From JAZNBI01 sp045586995 (GTDB lineage: Bacteria; Bacillota; Clostridia; Oscillospirales; CAG-272), in assembly GCA_045586995.1 (NCBI GenBank), contig JAZNBI010000136.1:1-8666 (forward strand): a DNA stretch of 8,666 nt. Reading direction: 5' to 3'. The notes beneath the pieces are model-generated. The model saw nothing but the letters and a program-made list of their open reading frames with translations. It was not told the origin of the DNA and did no database searches. This document shows, one piece after another, positions 1 through 6,104 of this stretch. A program made the position numbers and the translations under genes. The first letter of the stretch is position 1; every line of letters starts with the position of its first letter.

Positions 1-480
1 GGCGAGCAAGGAGGCGGCTGGGGAGAGCTTGAACGAGTCAGAGCTAAATACTACAAGGGCGCATCTGAGGTAGCAAAATTCGCAACGCAGGACTGCATTA
101 CTCTTGACGGAATGCCTTATATCGGCAGATATTCAAAAAGCACCGACAATTTATACGTTTCGACGGGATTTAATAAGTGGGGTATGACCACCTCTATGGT
201 TGCTTCAAAGCTTATAACCGACCTTATTCTTGGCAAAACAAATCCGTATGAAAGCTTATTTTCGCCTTCCCGTTTTATGCTTAATGCTCAGCTTGCCAAA
301 AACGCCCTAAAATCTGCGGCAAACCTTTTGCGACCGACCGCACCCCGTTGCACTCACCTCGGTTGCGCGCTTCGCTACAACAAAAGGGAGCATACGTGGG
401 ACTGCCCCTGCCACGGCTCACGCTTTTCTAAAAAAGGAGAACTCATTGACAATCCTGCGACGGATGACAAAAGAATATAA
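1..480 (+). CDS. FAD-dependent oxidoreductase with C-terminal Rieske [2Fe-2S] domain (5' end cut by window)
   Basis: The reading frame is open from base 1 to the TAA at 478-480, giving 159 residues of the C-terminal part; the true start lies outside the window. Residues ~30-80 match the end of a DadA-type (D-amino-acid-oxidase-like) FAD domain: an LDGMPYIGR segment, then STGFNKWGMTTSM and a helix ending in LILGK. After a short linker comes a Rieske centre: C117-T-H119-L-G-C122 and C135-P-C137-H138-G-S. C117, H119, C135 and H138 are the expected cluster ligands, and C122/C137 the usual second cysteines. The ending NPATDDKRI is where this family normally stops, so the 3' end is intact. Family knowledge (YhfW-like proteins) suggests a soluble oxidoreductase that couples a flavin to a Rieske cluster; the substrate is unknown. 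The catalase gene follows 73 bp later on the same strand, so a shared redox role is possible but not shown. Confidence 0.9.
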   Translation, partial: GEQGGGWGELERVRAKYYKGASEVAKFATQDCITLDGMPYIGRYSKSTDNLYVSTGFNKWGMTTSMVASKLITDLILGKTNPYESLFSPSRFMLNAQLAKNALKSAANLLRPTAPRCTHLGCALRYNKREHTWDCPCHGSRFSKKGELIDNPATDDKRI

Positions 481-553
481 TGATTATCAAGCATATTATA
501 CACTCAAATGGTAAATAATAGTATCATATCACAAACGGAGGTCAGTATTCTTT

Positions 554-1216
554 ATGTTTAAACACGAAAAACAGTTATTTCATCCGGTAGAGGTCGAAAG
601 ACCTAATCCGCAATATGCGGTTTTGCTTCAGGAACAGCTCGGCGGAGGCAACGGAGAACTCAAGGCGGCAATGCAGTATATGTCGCAGAGCTTTAGGATA
701 AAGGATCCTGAGATAAAGGACCTATTTCTTGATATTGCCGCCGAGGAGCTTGGGCACATGGAAATGGTAGCACAGACTATTAATTTGCTTAACGGTCACG
801 ATGTGGATGCTACAAAGGTGCAGGCGGGTGAGGTGCAGACACACGTCCTTCTTGGTCTTAATCCTGGATTGATAAATGCCTCGGGCTACTCCTGGACGGC
901 AGATTACGTCACCGTCACGGGTGATCTTTGCGCTGATTTGCTTTCCAATATTGCATCTGAGCAAAGAGCAAAGGTCGTTTACGAATATCTCTATCGTCAG
1001 ATCGAGGACAATAAGGTGCGCAAAACCATCGATTTCCTACTGAACCGCGAGGAAGCGCACAATCAGATGTTCCGAGACGCCTTTAATAAGGTGCAGGAAA
1101 CGGGCTCTAACCGTGACTTCGGTACGACCAAGGCGGCAAAGATGTATTTTTCTATGTCGAATCCCGGACCGAACACTTTCGCGACAGGGGAAACACACGC
1201 GCCTTCTTTTAACTAA
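554..1216 (+). CDS. Manganese (non-haem) catalase, KatN/CotJC type
   Basis: This 220-residue protein should disproportionate hydrogen peroxide at a dinuclear manganese site in a ferritin-like four-helix bundle. All five expected metal ligands are visible: E35 (GGNGELKAAM), E65 and H68 (EELGH), E136 (ASEQRAK) and H169 (REEAHN). The E136-to-H169 spacing of 33 equals that between the corresponding ligands of characterised manganese catalases. The N-terminal QLFHPVEVERPNP is also typical. The length fits the short clostridial/CotJC-like form rather than the ~270-300-residue enzymes. The start is supported by GGAGG at 537-541, 12 bases before ATG. The gene lies downstream of a Rieske/FAD oxidoreductase and ends 22 bp before a strong hairpin. 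CotJC homologues can be spore-coat proteins, but nothing here (no cotJA or cotJB neighbour) shows a sporulation role; an oxidative-stress role in an anaerobe is the simpler reading. Confidence 0.95.
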   Translation: MFKHEKQLFHPVEVERPNPQYAVLLQEQLGGGNGELKAAMQYMSQSFRIKDPEIKDLFLDIAAEELGHMEMVAQTINLLNGHDVDATKVQAGEVQTHVLLGLNPGLINASGYSWTADYVTVTGDLCADLLSNIASEQRAKVVYEYLYRQIEDNKVRKTIDFLLNREEAHNQMFRDAFNKVQETGSNRDFGTTKAAKMYFSMSNPGPNTFATGETHAPSFN

Positions 1217-1238
1217 ATGTTTGGGAAATTTTTGGATA

Positions 1239-1264
1239 GGGCTGACAGTTTTTTCTGTCAGCCC
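1239..1264. terminator. Hairpin terminator between convergent katN-like and pdxR-like genes
   Basis: A perfect 10-bp stem, GGGCTGACAG (1239-1248) and CTGTCAGCCC (1255-1264), has a six-T loop and is followed by TCACTTTCTTT on the plus strand. It sits 22 bp after the catalase stop. It also overlaps the stop codon (1258-1260) of the minus-strand regulator, so it probably serves both genes. The downstream T-tract is interrupted, so efficiency is uncertain. Confidence 0.75.
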
Positions 1265-2358
1265 TCACTTTCTTTACATTCAATGCTCTTTCTGATTTTT
1301 CTTCTGACACGGTTTATGTGCCTTTCAAAATCTCCGCTATTGATAAGCTCAGCGATAACGTATTGCTCAAAGGTGGGGACGGTACACGAATAGAAACCGA
1401 GCTTCTCATTGAATTCATCTACCAAAGACAGAGGCAGAACTATATATCCGACACGTAACGCCGGCGAAATGGTTTTCGAAAACGTATTCATGTATATCAC
1501 GTTATCATAGTCGGAAAGAGAAAAAAGCGTATCCTCCGACTTTGATGAAACAGAAAACTCCGACTCGAAATCGTCCTCAATAATGATACGATTATTTTGG
1601 CTTGACCAACTAATATATTCGTGGCGTTTGTTGGCAGATGCAGTAATGCCAGTCGGAAAGCTTCGGTATGGGGTTGTATGCAAAACTGTCGCATTGGAAC
1701 GAAAAAGGGCTTTGCTATCAATTCCATCACGAGATAAAGGGAGTCTGTCATATGATACCTCTGCCGCACGGTAAACCAGCTCTATTTTCTTGTACGACGG
1801 AGATTCAATTCCGTAAATACGATTTCTCCCGAGCAACTCAATGATAAGGCCGTATAGGTATTCTGAGCCGGAGCCGATGATTATTTGCTCGACTTCGACG
1901 TTCATGCCTCGATTTCTGATTAAATAACGCTTGATTGCTTCTCTCAATTCCCTGCATCCTGCATTGGGGGATTTTTCGAGAAGAACGTCTGCGTATTCAC
2001 TTAAAACCATTCTCATCGTCTTGCTAAAAACCGAGTAAGGAAAATCAGGATAATCGTGATTGCTTGGTGTTCGAATCGTATGCGTAGTGTGCTTCTCTGC
2101 TACTATGGCAAATCCGTCTGTTTTTCGAAATATAACAAAAAAACCGCTTCGTTCCCTTGCTTCGATATAACCTTCATCGCAAAGCAGCGCATAGGCGTGT
2201 TCGACAGTAACAGTGCTGACGCCAAGCTCATCACAAAGCAATCTTTTTGAAGGGAGCTTTGTTCCGAAGGGATAAACACCATCAATTATATCTTTACGTA
2301 TTAATTTATATATTTGCAAATATACCGGATGCTGATTTGGATCAATTTTGTATTTCAT
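1258..2358 (-). CDS. pdxR: MocR/PdxR-type regulator (GntR HTH fused to PLP aminotransferase-like domain), C-terminally shortened
   Basis: This 366-residue protein has a GntR winged helix-turn-helix at residues ~10-75 (PVYLQIYKLIRKDIIDG, LPSKRLLCDELGVSTVTVEHAY, EGYIEARERSGFFV). A class-I aminotransferase-like domain follows. Its signatures are GCRELREAIKRYL (~134-146), TTPYRSFPTG (~228-237), EDDFESEF (~261-268) and the PLP-lysine motif NTFSKTISPALRVGY, with the Schiff-base lysine at K295. MocR proteins usually sense PLP and control B6 genes; here the gene is divergent from a pyridoxal kinase, which fits PdxR. Family members are typically ~450-480 residues and carry about 165 residues after the lysine. 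Here only 71 remain, so the small C-terminal subdomain is missing and the stop codon lies inside a terminator stem. The start is set by the HTH and by AAAAGGAGAA upstream, but the Shine-Dalgarno-to-ATG gap is long (~16 nt). Whether the protein still works is unknown. Confidence 0.85.
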   Translation of the reverse strand: MKYKIDPNQHPVYLQIYKLIRKDIIDGVYPFGTKLPSKRLLCDELGVSTVTVEHAYALLCDEGYIEARERSGFFVIFRKTDGFAIVAEKHTTHTIRTPSNHDYPDFPYSVFSKTMRMVLSEYADVLLEKSPNAGCRELREAIKRYLIRNRGMNVEVEQIIIGSGSEYLYGLIIELLGRNRIYGIESPSYKKIELVYRAAEVSYDRLPLSRDGIDSKALFRSNATVLHTTPYRSFPTGITASANKRHEYISWSSQNNRIIIEDDFESEFSVSSKSEDTLFSLSDYDNVIYMNTFSKTISPALRVGYIVLPLSLVDEFNEKLGFYSCTVPTFEQYVIAELINSGDFERHINRVRRKIRKSIECKESEG

Positions 2359-2379
2359 CTGGTGATATAATATTCTCCT

Positions 2380-2407
2380 TTTCTGATTATTTTAATATCA
2401 TCAGAAA
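2380..2407. promoter_or_regulatory. Candidate PdxR operator (8-bp inverted repeat)
   Basis: TTTCTGAT (2380-2387) and ATCAGAAA (2400-2407) form a perfect 8-bp inverted repeat with a 12-bp spacer in the pdxR-pdxK intergenic region. Arm centres are 20 bp apart, about two helical turns, so both arms face the same side of the DNA. It covers the -35 region of the pdxK promoter. MocR regulators commonly bind paired sites in such divergent spacers; assignment to this regulator is inference. Confidence 0.5.
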
Positions 2408-2408
2408 T

Positions 2409-2418
2409 ATTATATAAT
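2409..2418. promoter_or_regulatory. Overlapping divergent -10 elements for pdxK and pdxR
   Basis: The 10-bp palindrome ATTATATAAT contains TATAAT on the plus strand (2413-2418) for the kinase and TATAAT on the minus strand (2409-2414) for the regulator. On the minus strand, TTGTAA (2431-2436) lies 16 bp away as a plausible -35. On the plus strand the -35 region (TTTTAA at 2390-2395) is poor, which would suit an activator-dependent promoter. The two promoters cannot be occupied at once. Confidence 0.5.
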
Positions 2419-2449
2419 AAATTGAAAAAAATTACAAGGAGAAATTTGT

Positions 2450-3280
2450 ATGGAATACAAAAAAATTCTAACGATTCAAGATATATCCTGCGTTGGTCAG
2501 TGCTCACTTACCGTTGCGCTCCCGATACTCTCTGCCTGCGGGCTTGAAACCTGCATTTTGCCCTCCGCTGTGCTTTCGACGCATACGGCGGGATTTAGCG
2601 GATTTGTTTTTCACGATCTCACAAATGATATGCCTAAAATTCACGCGCATTGGCAGAAGGAAAATATTAAGTTTAAATCAATCTATACCGGCTATCTTGG
2701 AGGTGTCAAGCAGGTCGAATACGTACAGGATATTTTGAATACTATGGGAACTGACGATTGCGTTCGTATCATTGATCCCGCTATGGCTGATAACGGTAAG
2801 CTTTATTCTATTTTTAACGATGAATATGTTGTGGCGATGCGCGGGCTTTGCAGTTCTGCCGATATTTTAATACCGAATATTACCGAAGCTTGCTTCCTTT
2901 CGGGTGTTGAGTACTGCGAAAATTATGACGAGAGATACGTAAGGGATCTTCTTGATAAGCTTTCGGAGCTTGGCGCAAAAACCATCGTTCTCACAGGCGT
3001 AGGATATACTCCCGAAAAGACCGGCGTCGCAGTTTATGATAAGGGCGAGCTTCGCTATTACGAACACGATAAGATTTCAAAAGGCTGTCACGGAACGGGA
3101 GATATTTACGCTTCCGCCTTTACAGGTGCTCTGATGAACGATAAGGATATCTATGAGGCAGCTAAAATCGCAGCAGATTATACGGTAAAATGCATCATCA
3201 ACACACAAGGAGATGCAAATCACTGGTATGGAGCAAAATTTGAAACAGCTTTACGCGATCTGATGGATATGCTTGAATAA
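2450..3280 (+). CDS. pdxK: Pyridoxal/pyridoxamine kinase (PfkB/ribokinase superfamily)
   Basis: This 276-residue protein should phosphorylate pyridoxal, pyridoxine or pyridoxamine with ATP in cytoplasmic B6 salvage. The N-terminus (ILTIQDISCVGQCSLTVALPIL) and the VLSTHTAGFSGF segment are the vitamin-binding part of PdxK/PdxY proteins. DPAMADNGKLY (109-119) is the kinase signature loop. IPNITEA (141-147) and VLTGVGY (180-186) contribute to nucleotide binding. KGCHGTGDIYASA (211-223) carries the anion hole and the predicted catalytic base D218. The length is normal for the family and there is no sign of damage. AAGGAG at 2435-2440, 9 bases before ATG, fixes the start. It is divergent from a PdxR-like regulator, which argues for B6 rather than HMP (ThiD) as substrate, since ThiD enzymes share the fold. 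The gene closes with a strong terminator. Confidence 0.92.
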   Translation: MEYKKILTIQDISCVGQCSLTVALPILSACGLETCILPSAVLSTHTAGFSGFVFHDLTNDMPKIHAHWQKENIKFKSIYTGYLGGVKQVEYVQDILNTMGTDDCVRIIDPAMADNGKLYSIFNDEYVVAMRGLCSSADILIPNITEACFLSGVEYCENYDERYVRDLLDKLSELGAKTIVLTGVGYTPEKTGVAVYDKGELRYYEHDKISKGCHGTGDIYASAFTGALMNDKDIYEAAKIAADYTVKCIINTQGDANHWYGAKFETALRDLMDMLE

Positions 3281-3290
3281 TAAGCGTTTT

Positions 3291-3323
3291 ACCCTCGCTT
3301 TTAAATGCGAGGGTGATTTTTTT
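3291..3323 (+). terminator. Rho-independent terminator of pdxK
   Basis: ACCCTCGC (3291-3298) pairs perfectly with GCGAGGGT (3307-3314) around an 8-nt loop. After GA there are seven consecutive T residues (3317-3323). It begins 10 bp after the pdxK stop codon. Confidence 0.92.
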
Positions 3324-3418
3324 GCCTTCTATACGTAGGTTCATGAAAAATTAAAACCGTGCCTCATAAAATTATTTTGTTCGACAATATTTAATAAAGC
3401 TGCTTTTGGTTAATAATA

Positions 3419-3427
3419 TGATATAAT
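3419..3427 (+). promoter_or_regulatory. Extended -10 promoter of the bile salt hydrolase gene
   Basis: TGATATAAT is a full extended -10 (TG at 3419-3420, TATAAT at 3422-3427). No good -35 lies 16-18 bp upstream, as is common with extended -10 promoters. The predicted start near 3434 leaves a leader of only about 12 nt, just enough for the AGAGG ribosome binding site at 3436-3440. Confidence 0.55.
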
Positions 3428-3445
3428 TCAAAAAAAGAGGTACTT

Positions 3446-4396
3446 ATGTGTACGGCAGTTTCCTATAGAAGCAACGCTTCATATTTTGGCAGAAATTTAG
3501 ATTTAGACCGTGGATACGGCGAAAGAGTTGTTATTACTCCTCGCCATTATGAAATTAAGCTACGCTGTGAGAAACCAATTATATCACATTATGCAATGAT
3601 TGGTATGGCTACAGTTGTCGAAGACTTCCCTTTGTATTATGAAGCCACAAACGAAATGGGACTGAGTATGGCGGGGTTAAATTTTCCCGAAAATGCCGTG
3701 TATTATAAATTCGCAGAAGGAAAAGATAACGTTACTCCTTTTGAGTTTATTCCTTGGATTTTAGCTCAATGTGTCTGCATAAATGAAGCAAAACAGCTTC
3801 TCGAAAAAATAAACTTGATAAATATCGACTTTAGCGAGCAGCTGCCGCTCTCGCCGTTACATTGGATAATAAGCGACAATAAAAGCAGTATTGTAGTGGA
3901 AGCATTAAATGTAGGTCTTAAAATATACGACAATCCGTTTGAGGTCCTGACCAATAATCCTCCCTTCGATTTTCATCAGACAAATGCGAGCAATTATATG
4001 GGACTCAGTATCGGTCACGCAAACTCTCAATTCAAATCAAGCATACCAATGAAAAATTATAGCTTAGGCATGGGGGCTTTGGGCTTGCCAGGAGATTTTT
4101 CAAGCACATCACGCTTTATACGGGCTCTTTTTGTTAAAGAAAATTCTATATCAGAGCATACCGAAAAGTCAAACGTAAATCAGTTTTTCCATATTCTTGG
4201 CTCTGTAGCAATGCCAAAGGGATGTGTCTTAGCCAAGGAGGGCTTCGAATATACGCGTTACAGTAGCTGCTGCAATATTGAAAATGGGATTTATTATTAC
4301 ACAACATATAACAATCCCGAGGTTGTTTCGGTAAATATGCAAGACGTTGATTTAAATCAATCGCAGTTATTTACCTATTATGTAAAAGGGCTATAA
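3446..4396 (+). CDS. bsh: Bile salt hydrolase (choloylglycine hydrolase, Ntn hydrolase)
   Basis: This 316-residue enzyme should cleave the amide bond of glycine- or taurine-conjugated bile acids. It is an N-terminal nucleophile hydrolase, active once Met1 is removed to expose C2 (MCTAVSYRSN). Catalytic and binding residues of the family are all present: C2, R16 and D19 (FGRNLDLD), N79 (MAGLNFP), N170 (VLTNNP) and R223 (TSRF). Long stretches are BSH-like rather than penicillin-acylase-like, such as PFEFIPWILAQC, NFSEQLPLSPLHW-like (DFSEQLPLSPLHW here), GLGLPGD-like (ALGLPGDFSS here), QFFHILGSVAMPKGC and SSCCNIENGIYYY. There is no signal peptide, so it is cytoplasmic. The substrate-selectivity loop reads NYSLGMGALG; S206-L207-G208 does not clearly match a glycine- or taurine-preferring form. 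AGAGG 5 bases before ATG sets the start. It has its own promoter and precedes a marR-degV operon. Confidence 0.93.
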   Translation: MCTAVSYRSNASYFGRNLDLDRGYGERVVITPRHYEIKLRCEKPIISHYAMIGMATVVEDFPLYYEATNEMGLSMAGLNFPENAVYYKFAEGKDNVTPFEFIPWILAQCVCINEAKQLLEKINLINIDFSEQLPLSPLHWIISDNKSSIVVEALNVGLKIYDNPFEVLTNNPPFDFHQTNASNYMGLSIGHANSQFKSSIPMKNYSLGMGALGLPGDFSSTSRFIRALFVKENSISEHTEKSNVNQFFHILGSVAMPKGCVLAKEGFEYTRYSSCCNIENGIYYYTTYNNPEVVSVNMQDVDLNQSQLFTYYVKGL

Positions 4397-4430
4397 TTCT
4401 TTCGCCTTCTAATAAAATAATTCCTGAAAA

Positions 4431-4447
4431 AAATATCAACAAATAAG
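4431..4447 (+). repeat. Orphan 17-bp copy of the MarR operator 2 flank
   Basis: AAATATCAACAAATAAG occurs here, 35 bp after the bile salt hydrolase stop, and again exactly at 4588-4604, where it forms the right half of MarR operator 2 and its flank. The left arm (TTGTTGA) is absent here. It could be a half-site for the regulator or a leftover of a duplication. Confidence 0.7.
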
Positions 4448-4467
4448 CAGACCGACGTAGCTGACAA

Positions 4468-4492
4468 CCCTCGTTTTCATAATGGGCGAGGG
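4468..4492. other. Weak hairpin after the bile salt hydrolase gene
   Basis: CCCTCG (4468-4473) pairs with CGAGGG (4487-4492) around a 13-nt loop. It repeats the core stem of the pdxK terminator, but no T-tract follows (ATTAAAG). At best it is a poor or decayed terminator. No better one is visible between 4397 and 4616. Confidence 0.35.
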
Positions 4493-4539
4493 ATTAAAGA
4501 TATATTAACACTCAAAAAGGACGTCAACGTTTTAAAAAC

Positions 4540-4557
4540 TTGTTGACATTTCAACAA
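4540..4557. promoter_or_regulatory. MarR operator 1 overlapping the -35 box
   Basis: TTGTTGACATTTCAACAA is an 18-bp palindrome with a single mismatched pair, and three more flanking bases on each side (AAA/TTT) continue the symmetry after one break. The consensus -35 box TTGACA (4543-4548) lies inside it. Size and symmetry are typical for MarR dimers. Binding by the adjacent regulator is inferred from position. Confidence 0.8.
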
Positions 4558-4571
4558 ATTTGTGGTAAACT
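4543..4571 (+). promoter_or_regulatory. marR-degV promoter
   Basis: A consensus -35, TTGACA (4543-4548), is followed after 17 bp by TAAACT (4566-4571) as a weak -10. TG at 4563-4564 makes it an extended -10. Transcription should begin near 4578, directly before operator 2. Confidence 0.7.
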
Positions 4572-4581
4572 ATTAGGGCAC

Positions 4582-4599
4582 TTGTTGAAATATCAACAA
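4582..4599. promoter_or_regulatory. MarR operator 2 just downstream of the predicted start site
   Basis: TTGTTGAAATATCAACAA has the same 7-bp arms as operator 1 and a 4-bp spacer (AATA instead of CATT). It covers the initially transcribed region, upstream of the AAGGGG ribosome binding site (4605-4610). Its centre is 42 bp from that of operator 1. Confidence 0.8.
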
Positions 4600-4616
4600 A
4601 TAAGAAGGGGTCGAAA

Positions 4617-5060
4617 ATGAAGGAACGTTTTGAAACATTTACTGTTTTGATCAACAAGATTAGCAGAAACGTCAGAAAAATCAAGAATCAGGAAATGGCA
4701 GAATACGGTCTTCGTGCGGCGCACGTGTCTTGCTTATATTATCTCTATTCCGCAGAATCATTAACAGCCACAGACTTGTGTGAAAAATGCGAGGAAGATA
4801 AAGCAACTATTTCTCGCGCGCTTGATTATCTTGAGAATAAAGGATTTATCGTGAGTGAATCCAAGGCAGGAAAGAGATATAAAAATCCTTTGTTGCTGAC
4901 CGAAAAAGGTAAAGAGGTAGGAAAGAAAATATTTGATGCGGTTGTCCGCGTGCTTGATGAGGTTGGCGTTGGGCTTACCGATGAGGAGAGGAAAGTGTTT
5001 TACAGTTATCTGACGATTATCAGTGGTAATCTTGAAAGAATCACTAATAATATAGATTGA
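4617..5060 (+). CDS. MarR-family transcriptional regulator
   Basis: This 147-residue protein has the usual MarR length and layout: N-terminal dimerisation helices (1-30), a winged HTH with recognition segment TATDLCEKCEEDKATISRALDYLENKGFI (about 50-78, given here only as landmarks T50 to I78), a wing around KAGKRYKNPLLLTEKG (83-98), and C-terminal helices. It probably represses its own operon through the two palindromes that flank its promoter. The degV gene follows after 69 bp with no terminator between, so the two are probably co-transcribed. MarR proteins paired with lipid genes (such as FabT) respond to acyl ligands. Here the bile salt hydrolase upstream and the fatty-acid-binding DegV downstream make a lipid or bile-acid ligand a reasonable guess, but the ligand is not visible in sequence. 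AAGGGG about 6 bases before ATG supports the start. Confidence 0.9.
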   Translation: MKERFETFTVLINKISRNVRKIKNQEMAEYGLRAAHVSCLYYLYSAESLTATDLCEKCEEDKATISRALDYLENKGFIVSESKAGKRYKNPLLLTEKGKEVGKKIFDAVVRVLDEVGVGLTDEERKVFYSYLTIISGNLERITNNID

Positions 5061-5129
5061 AATAAACACACATTCAGATTAATTATATAGCAGATTCAAG
5101 AAAAAATTTTTATTTGGAGAAATACATAT

Positions 5130-5966
5130 ATGAGAAAAATTAAAATTGTAGCAGATTCGTCGTGTGATTTGTATAAACTAAAATATGCCGAATTTGCAGT
5201 TGCGCCCTTAAAAATCATCACCACCGAGCGTGAATTTATTGATGATGATACACTTGATGCAAATGCTATGTCGGATTATCTATATCAGTATAAAGGAAAA
5301 TCAAAATCATCTTGCCCGAATACGAGCGATTGGCTTGATGCCTTTGGCGATGCGGATGAAATATTCTGTGTAACCATTACAAGCGGTCTTTCGGGGAGCT
5401 ACAATTCTGCTTGTGTAGCAAAGCAGATCTATGAGGGGGATAATAAAGGTAGGCGAGTTCACGTGTTCGATACGCTTTCCGCAGGCCCCGAGATCACCTT
5501 GATTATCGAAAAAATTGAAGAATGTATCGAGAAAGATATGGACTTTGATTATATTTGCGATCTTGTGACGGAATATATGAAAAAGACAGGACTTGTCTTT
5601 ATGCTGAAATCTCTCAAAACGTTCGCTAACAACGGTAGAGTTTCGCCTATCGTGGCAAAGCTTGTTGGCATTGCAGGTATCTGCATCGTCGGAAAAGCAA
5701 GTGATGAAGGAACGCTGGAGCCCATGCGCAAACCAAGAGGCGAAAGACGCGCACTCGAAACGCTTGTAAATAGCTTGGAAGCAGAGGGCTATAAGTGTGG
5801 CAAGATTAGCATTGGTCACTGTCAGAACGAATCAGCTGCCGAGCAACTCAAGGAGATGATCCTACAAAAATTCAAAAATGTTCAGATCGAAATACATAAA
5901 TTCAGAGGTTTATGTAGCTTTTATGCAGAAGTAGGCGGCGTGCTTGTGGGATTTGAAAAAGCGTAA
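5130..5966 (+). CDS. DegV-family fatty-acid-binding protein
   Basis: This 278-residue protein matches DegV proteins, which bind a single fatty acid; characterised FakB members present it to the kinase FakA. Visible signatures are IVADSSCDL (6-14), the SCPNTSDW segment (61-68), ITSGLSGSYNSA (83-94, the acyl-carboxylate-binding loop), SLKTFANNGRVSP (161-173), ISIGHCQN (226-233) and a C-terminal GLCSFYAEVGGVLVGF. The last motif differs from the HxGPGxxGxxF ending of classical FakB, so this is another DegV subgroup and a FakA partnership should not be assumed. No fakA-like gene is in the window. GGAGA at 5116-5120, 9 bases before ATG, supports the start. It is the second gene of a marR-degV operon and ends at a strong UUCG-loop terminator. 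Confidence 0.9.
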   Translation: MRKIKIVADSSCDLYKLKYAEFAVAPLKIITTEREFIDDDTLDANAMSDYLYQYKGKSKSSCPNTSDWLDAFGDADEIFCVTITSGLSGSYNSACVAKQIYEGDNKGRRVHVFDTLSAGPEITLIIEKIEECIEKDMDFDYICDLVTEYMKKTGLVFMLKSLKTFANNGRVSPIVAKLVGIAGICIVGKASDEGTLEPMRKPRGERRALETLVNSLEAEGYKCGKISIGHCQNESAAEQLKEMILQKFKNVQIEIHKFRGLCSFYAEVGGVLVGFEKA

Positions 5967-6002
5967 TTAAAAATAATAAATTATACCTTTTAAATTATTT
6001 TA

Positions 6003-6036
6003 AAATCGGTGGGCTTCGGCTCGCCGATTTCTCTTT
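6003..6036 (+). terminator. Rho-independent terminator of marR-degV
   Basis: A 12-bp stem (6003-6014 with 6019-6030, two G-T pairs) closes with a C(TTCG)G tetraloop, an exceptionally stable loop in RNA. TTTCTCTTT follows. It starts 37 bp after the degV stop codon. Confidence 0.9.
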
Positions 6037-6043
6037 GTATAAC

Positions 6044-6075
6044 GAAAAATGCGAGTGTCCTTACGAACACTCGCA
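6044..6075 (-). terminator. Terminator of the truncated minus-strand gene
   Basis: TGCGAGTGT (6050-6058) and ACACTCGCA (6067-6075) form a perfect 9-bp stem with an 8-nt loop. Read on the minus strand it is followed by TTTTT (complement of 6045-6049). It lies 30 bp past the stop codon of the minus-strand gene at 6105, back to back with the degV terminator. Confidence 0.8.
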
Positions 6076-6104
6076 CTGGTCGGAATTATTCATAGTAGAG
6101 TTCA

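Noticed and set aside
481..553. Possible separate promoter for the manganese catalase gene
   Set aside because: AT-rich TATTATA-like strings are present but no -35/-10 pair with good spacing could be defended; read-through from the upstream gene is as likely.
2450..3280. Assignment as ThiD (HMP kinase)
   Set aside because: Shares the fold, but the N-terminal vitamin-binding segment, DPAMADNGKLY motif and divergent PdxR-like regulator favour a B6 kinase.
3446..4396. Assignment as penicillin V acylase
   Set aside because: Same Ntn family, but conserved BSH segments (SEQLPLSPLHW, SSCCNIENGIYYY) and residue set favour a bile salt hydrolase.
5307..5819. Minus-strand 170-codon open frame inside degV
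   Set aside because: Antisense shadow of an intact DegV gene; no motif or ribosome binding site.
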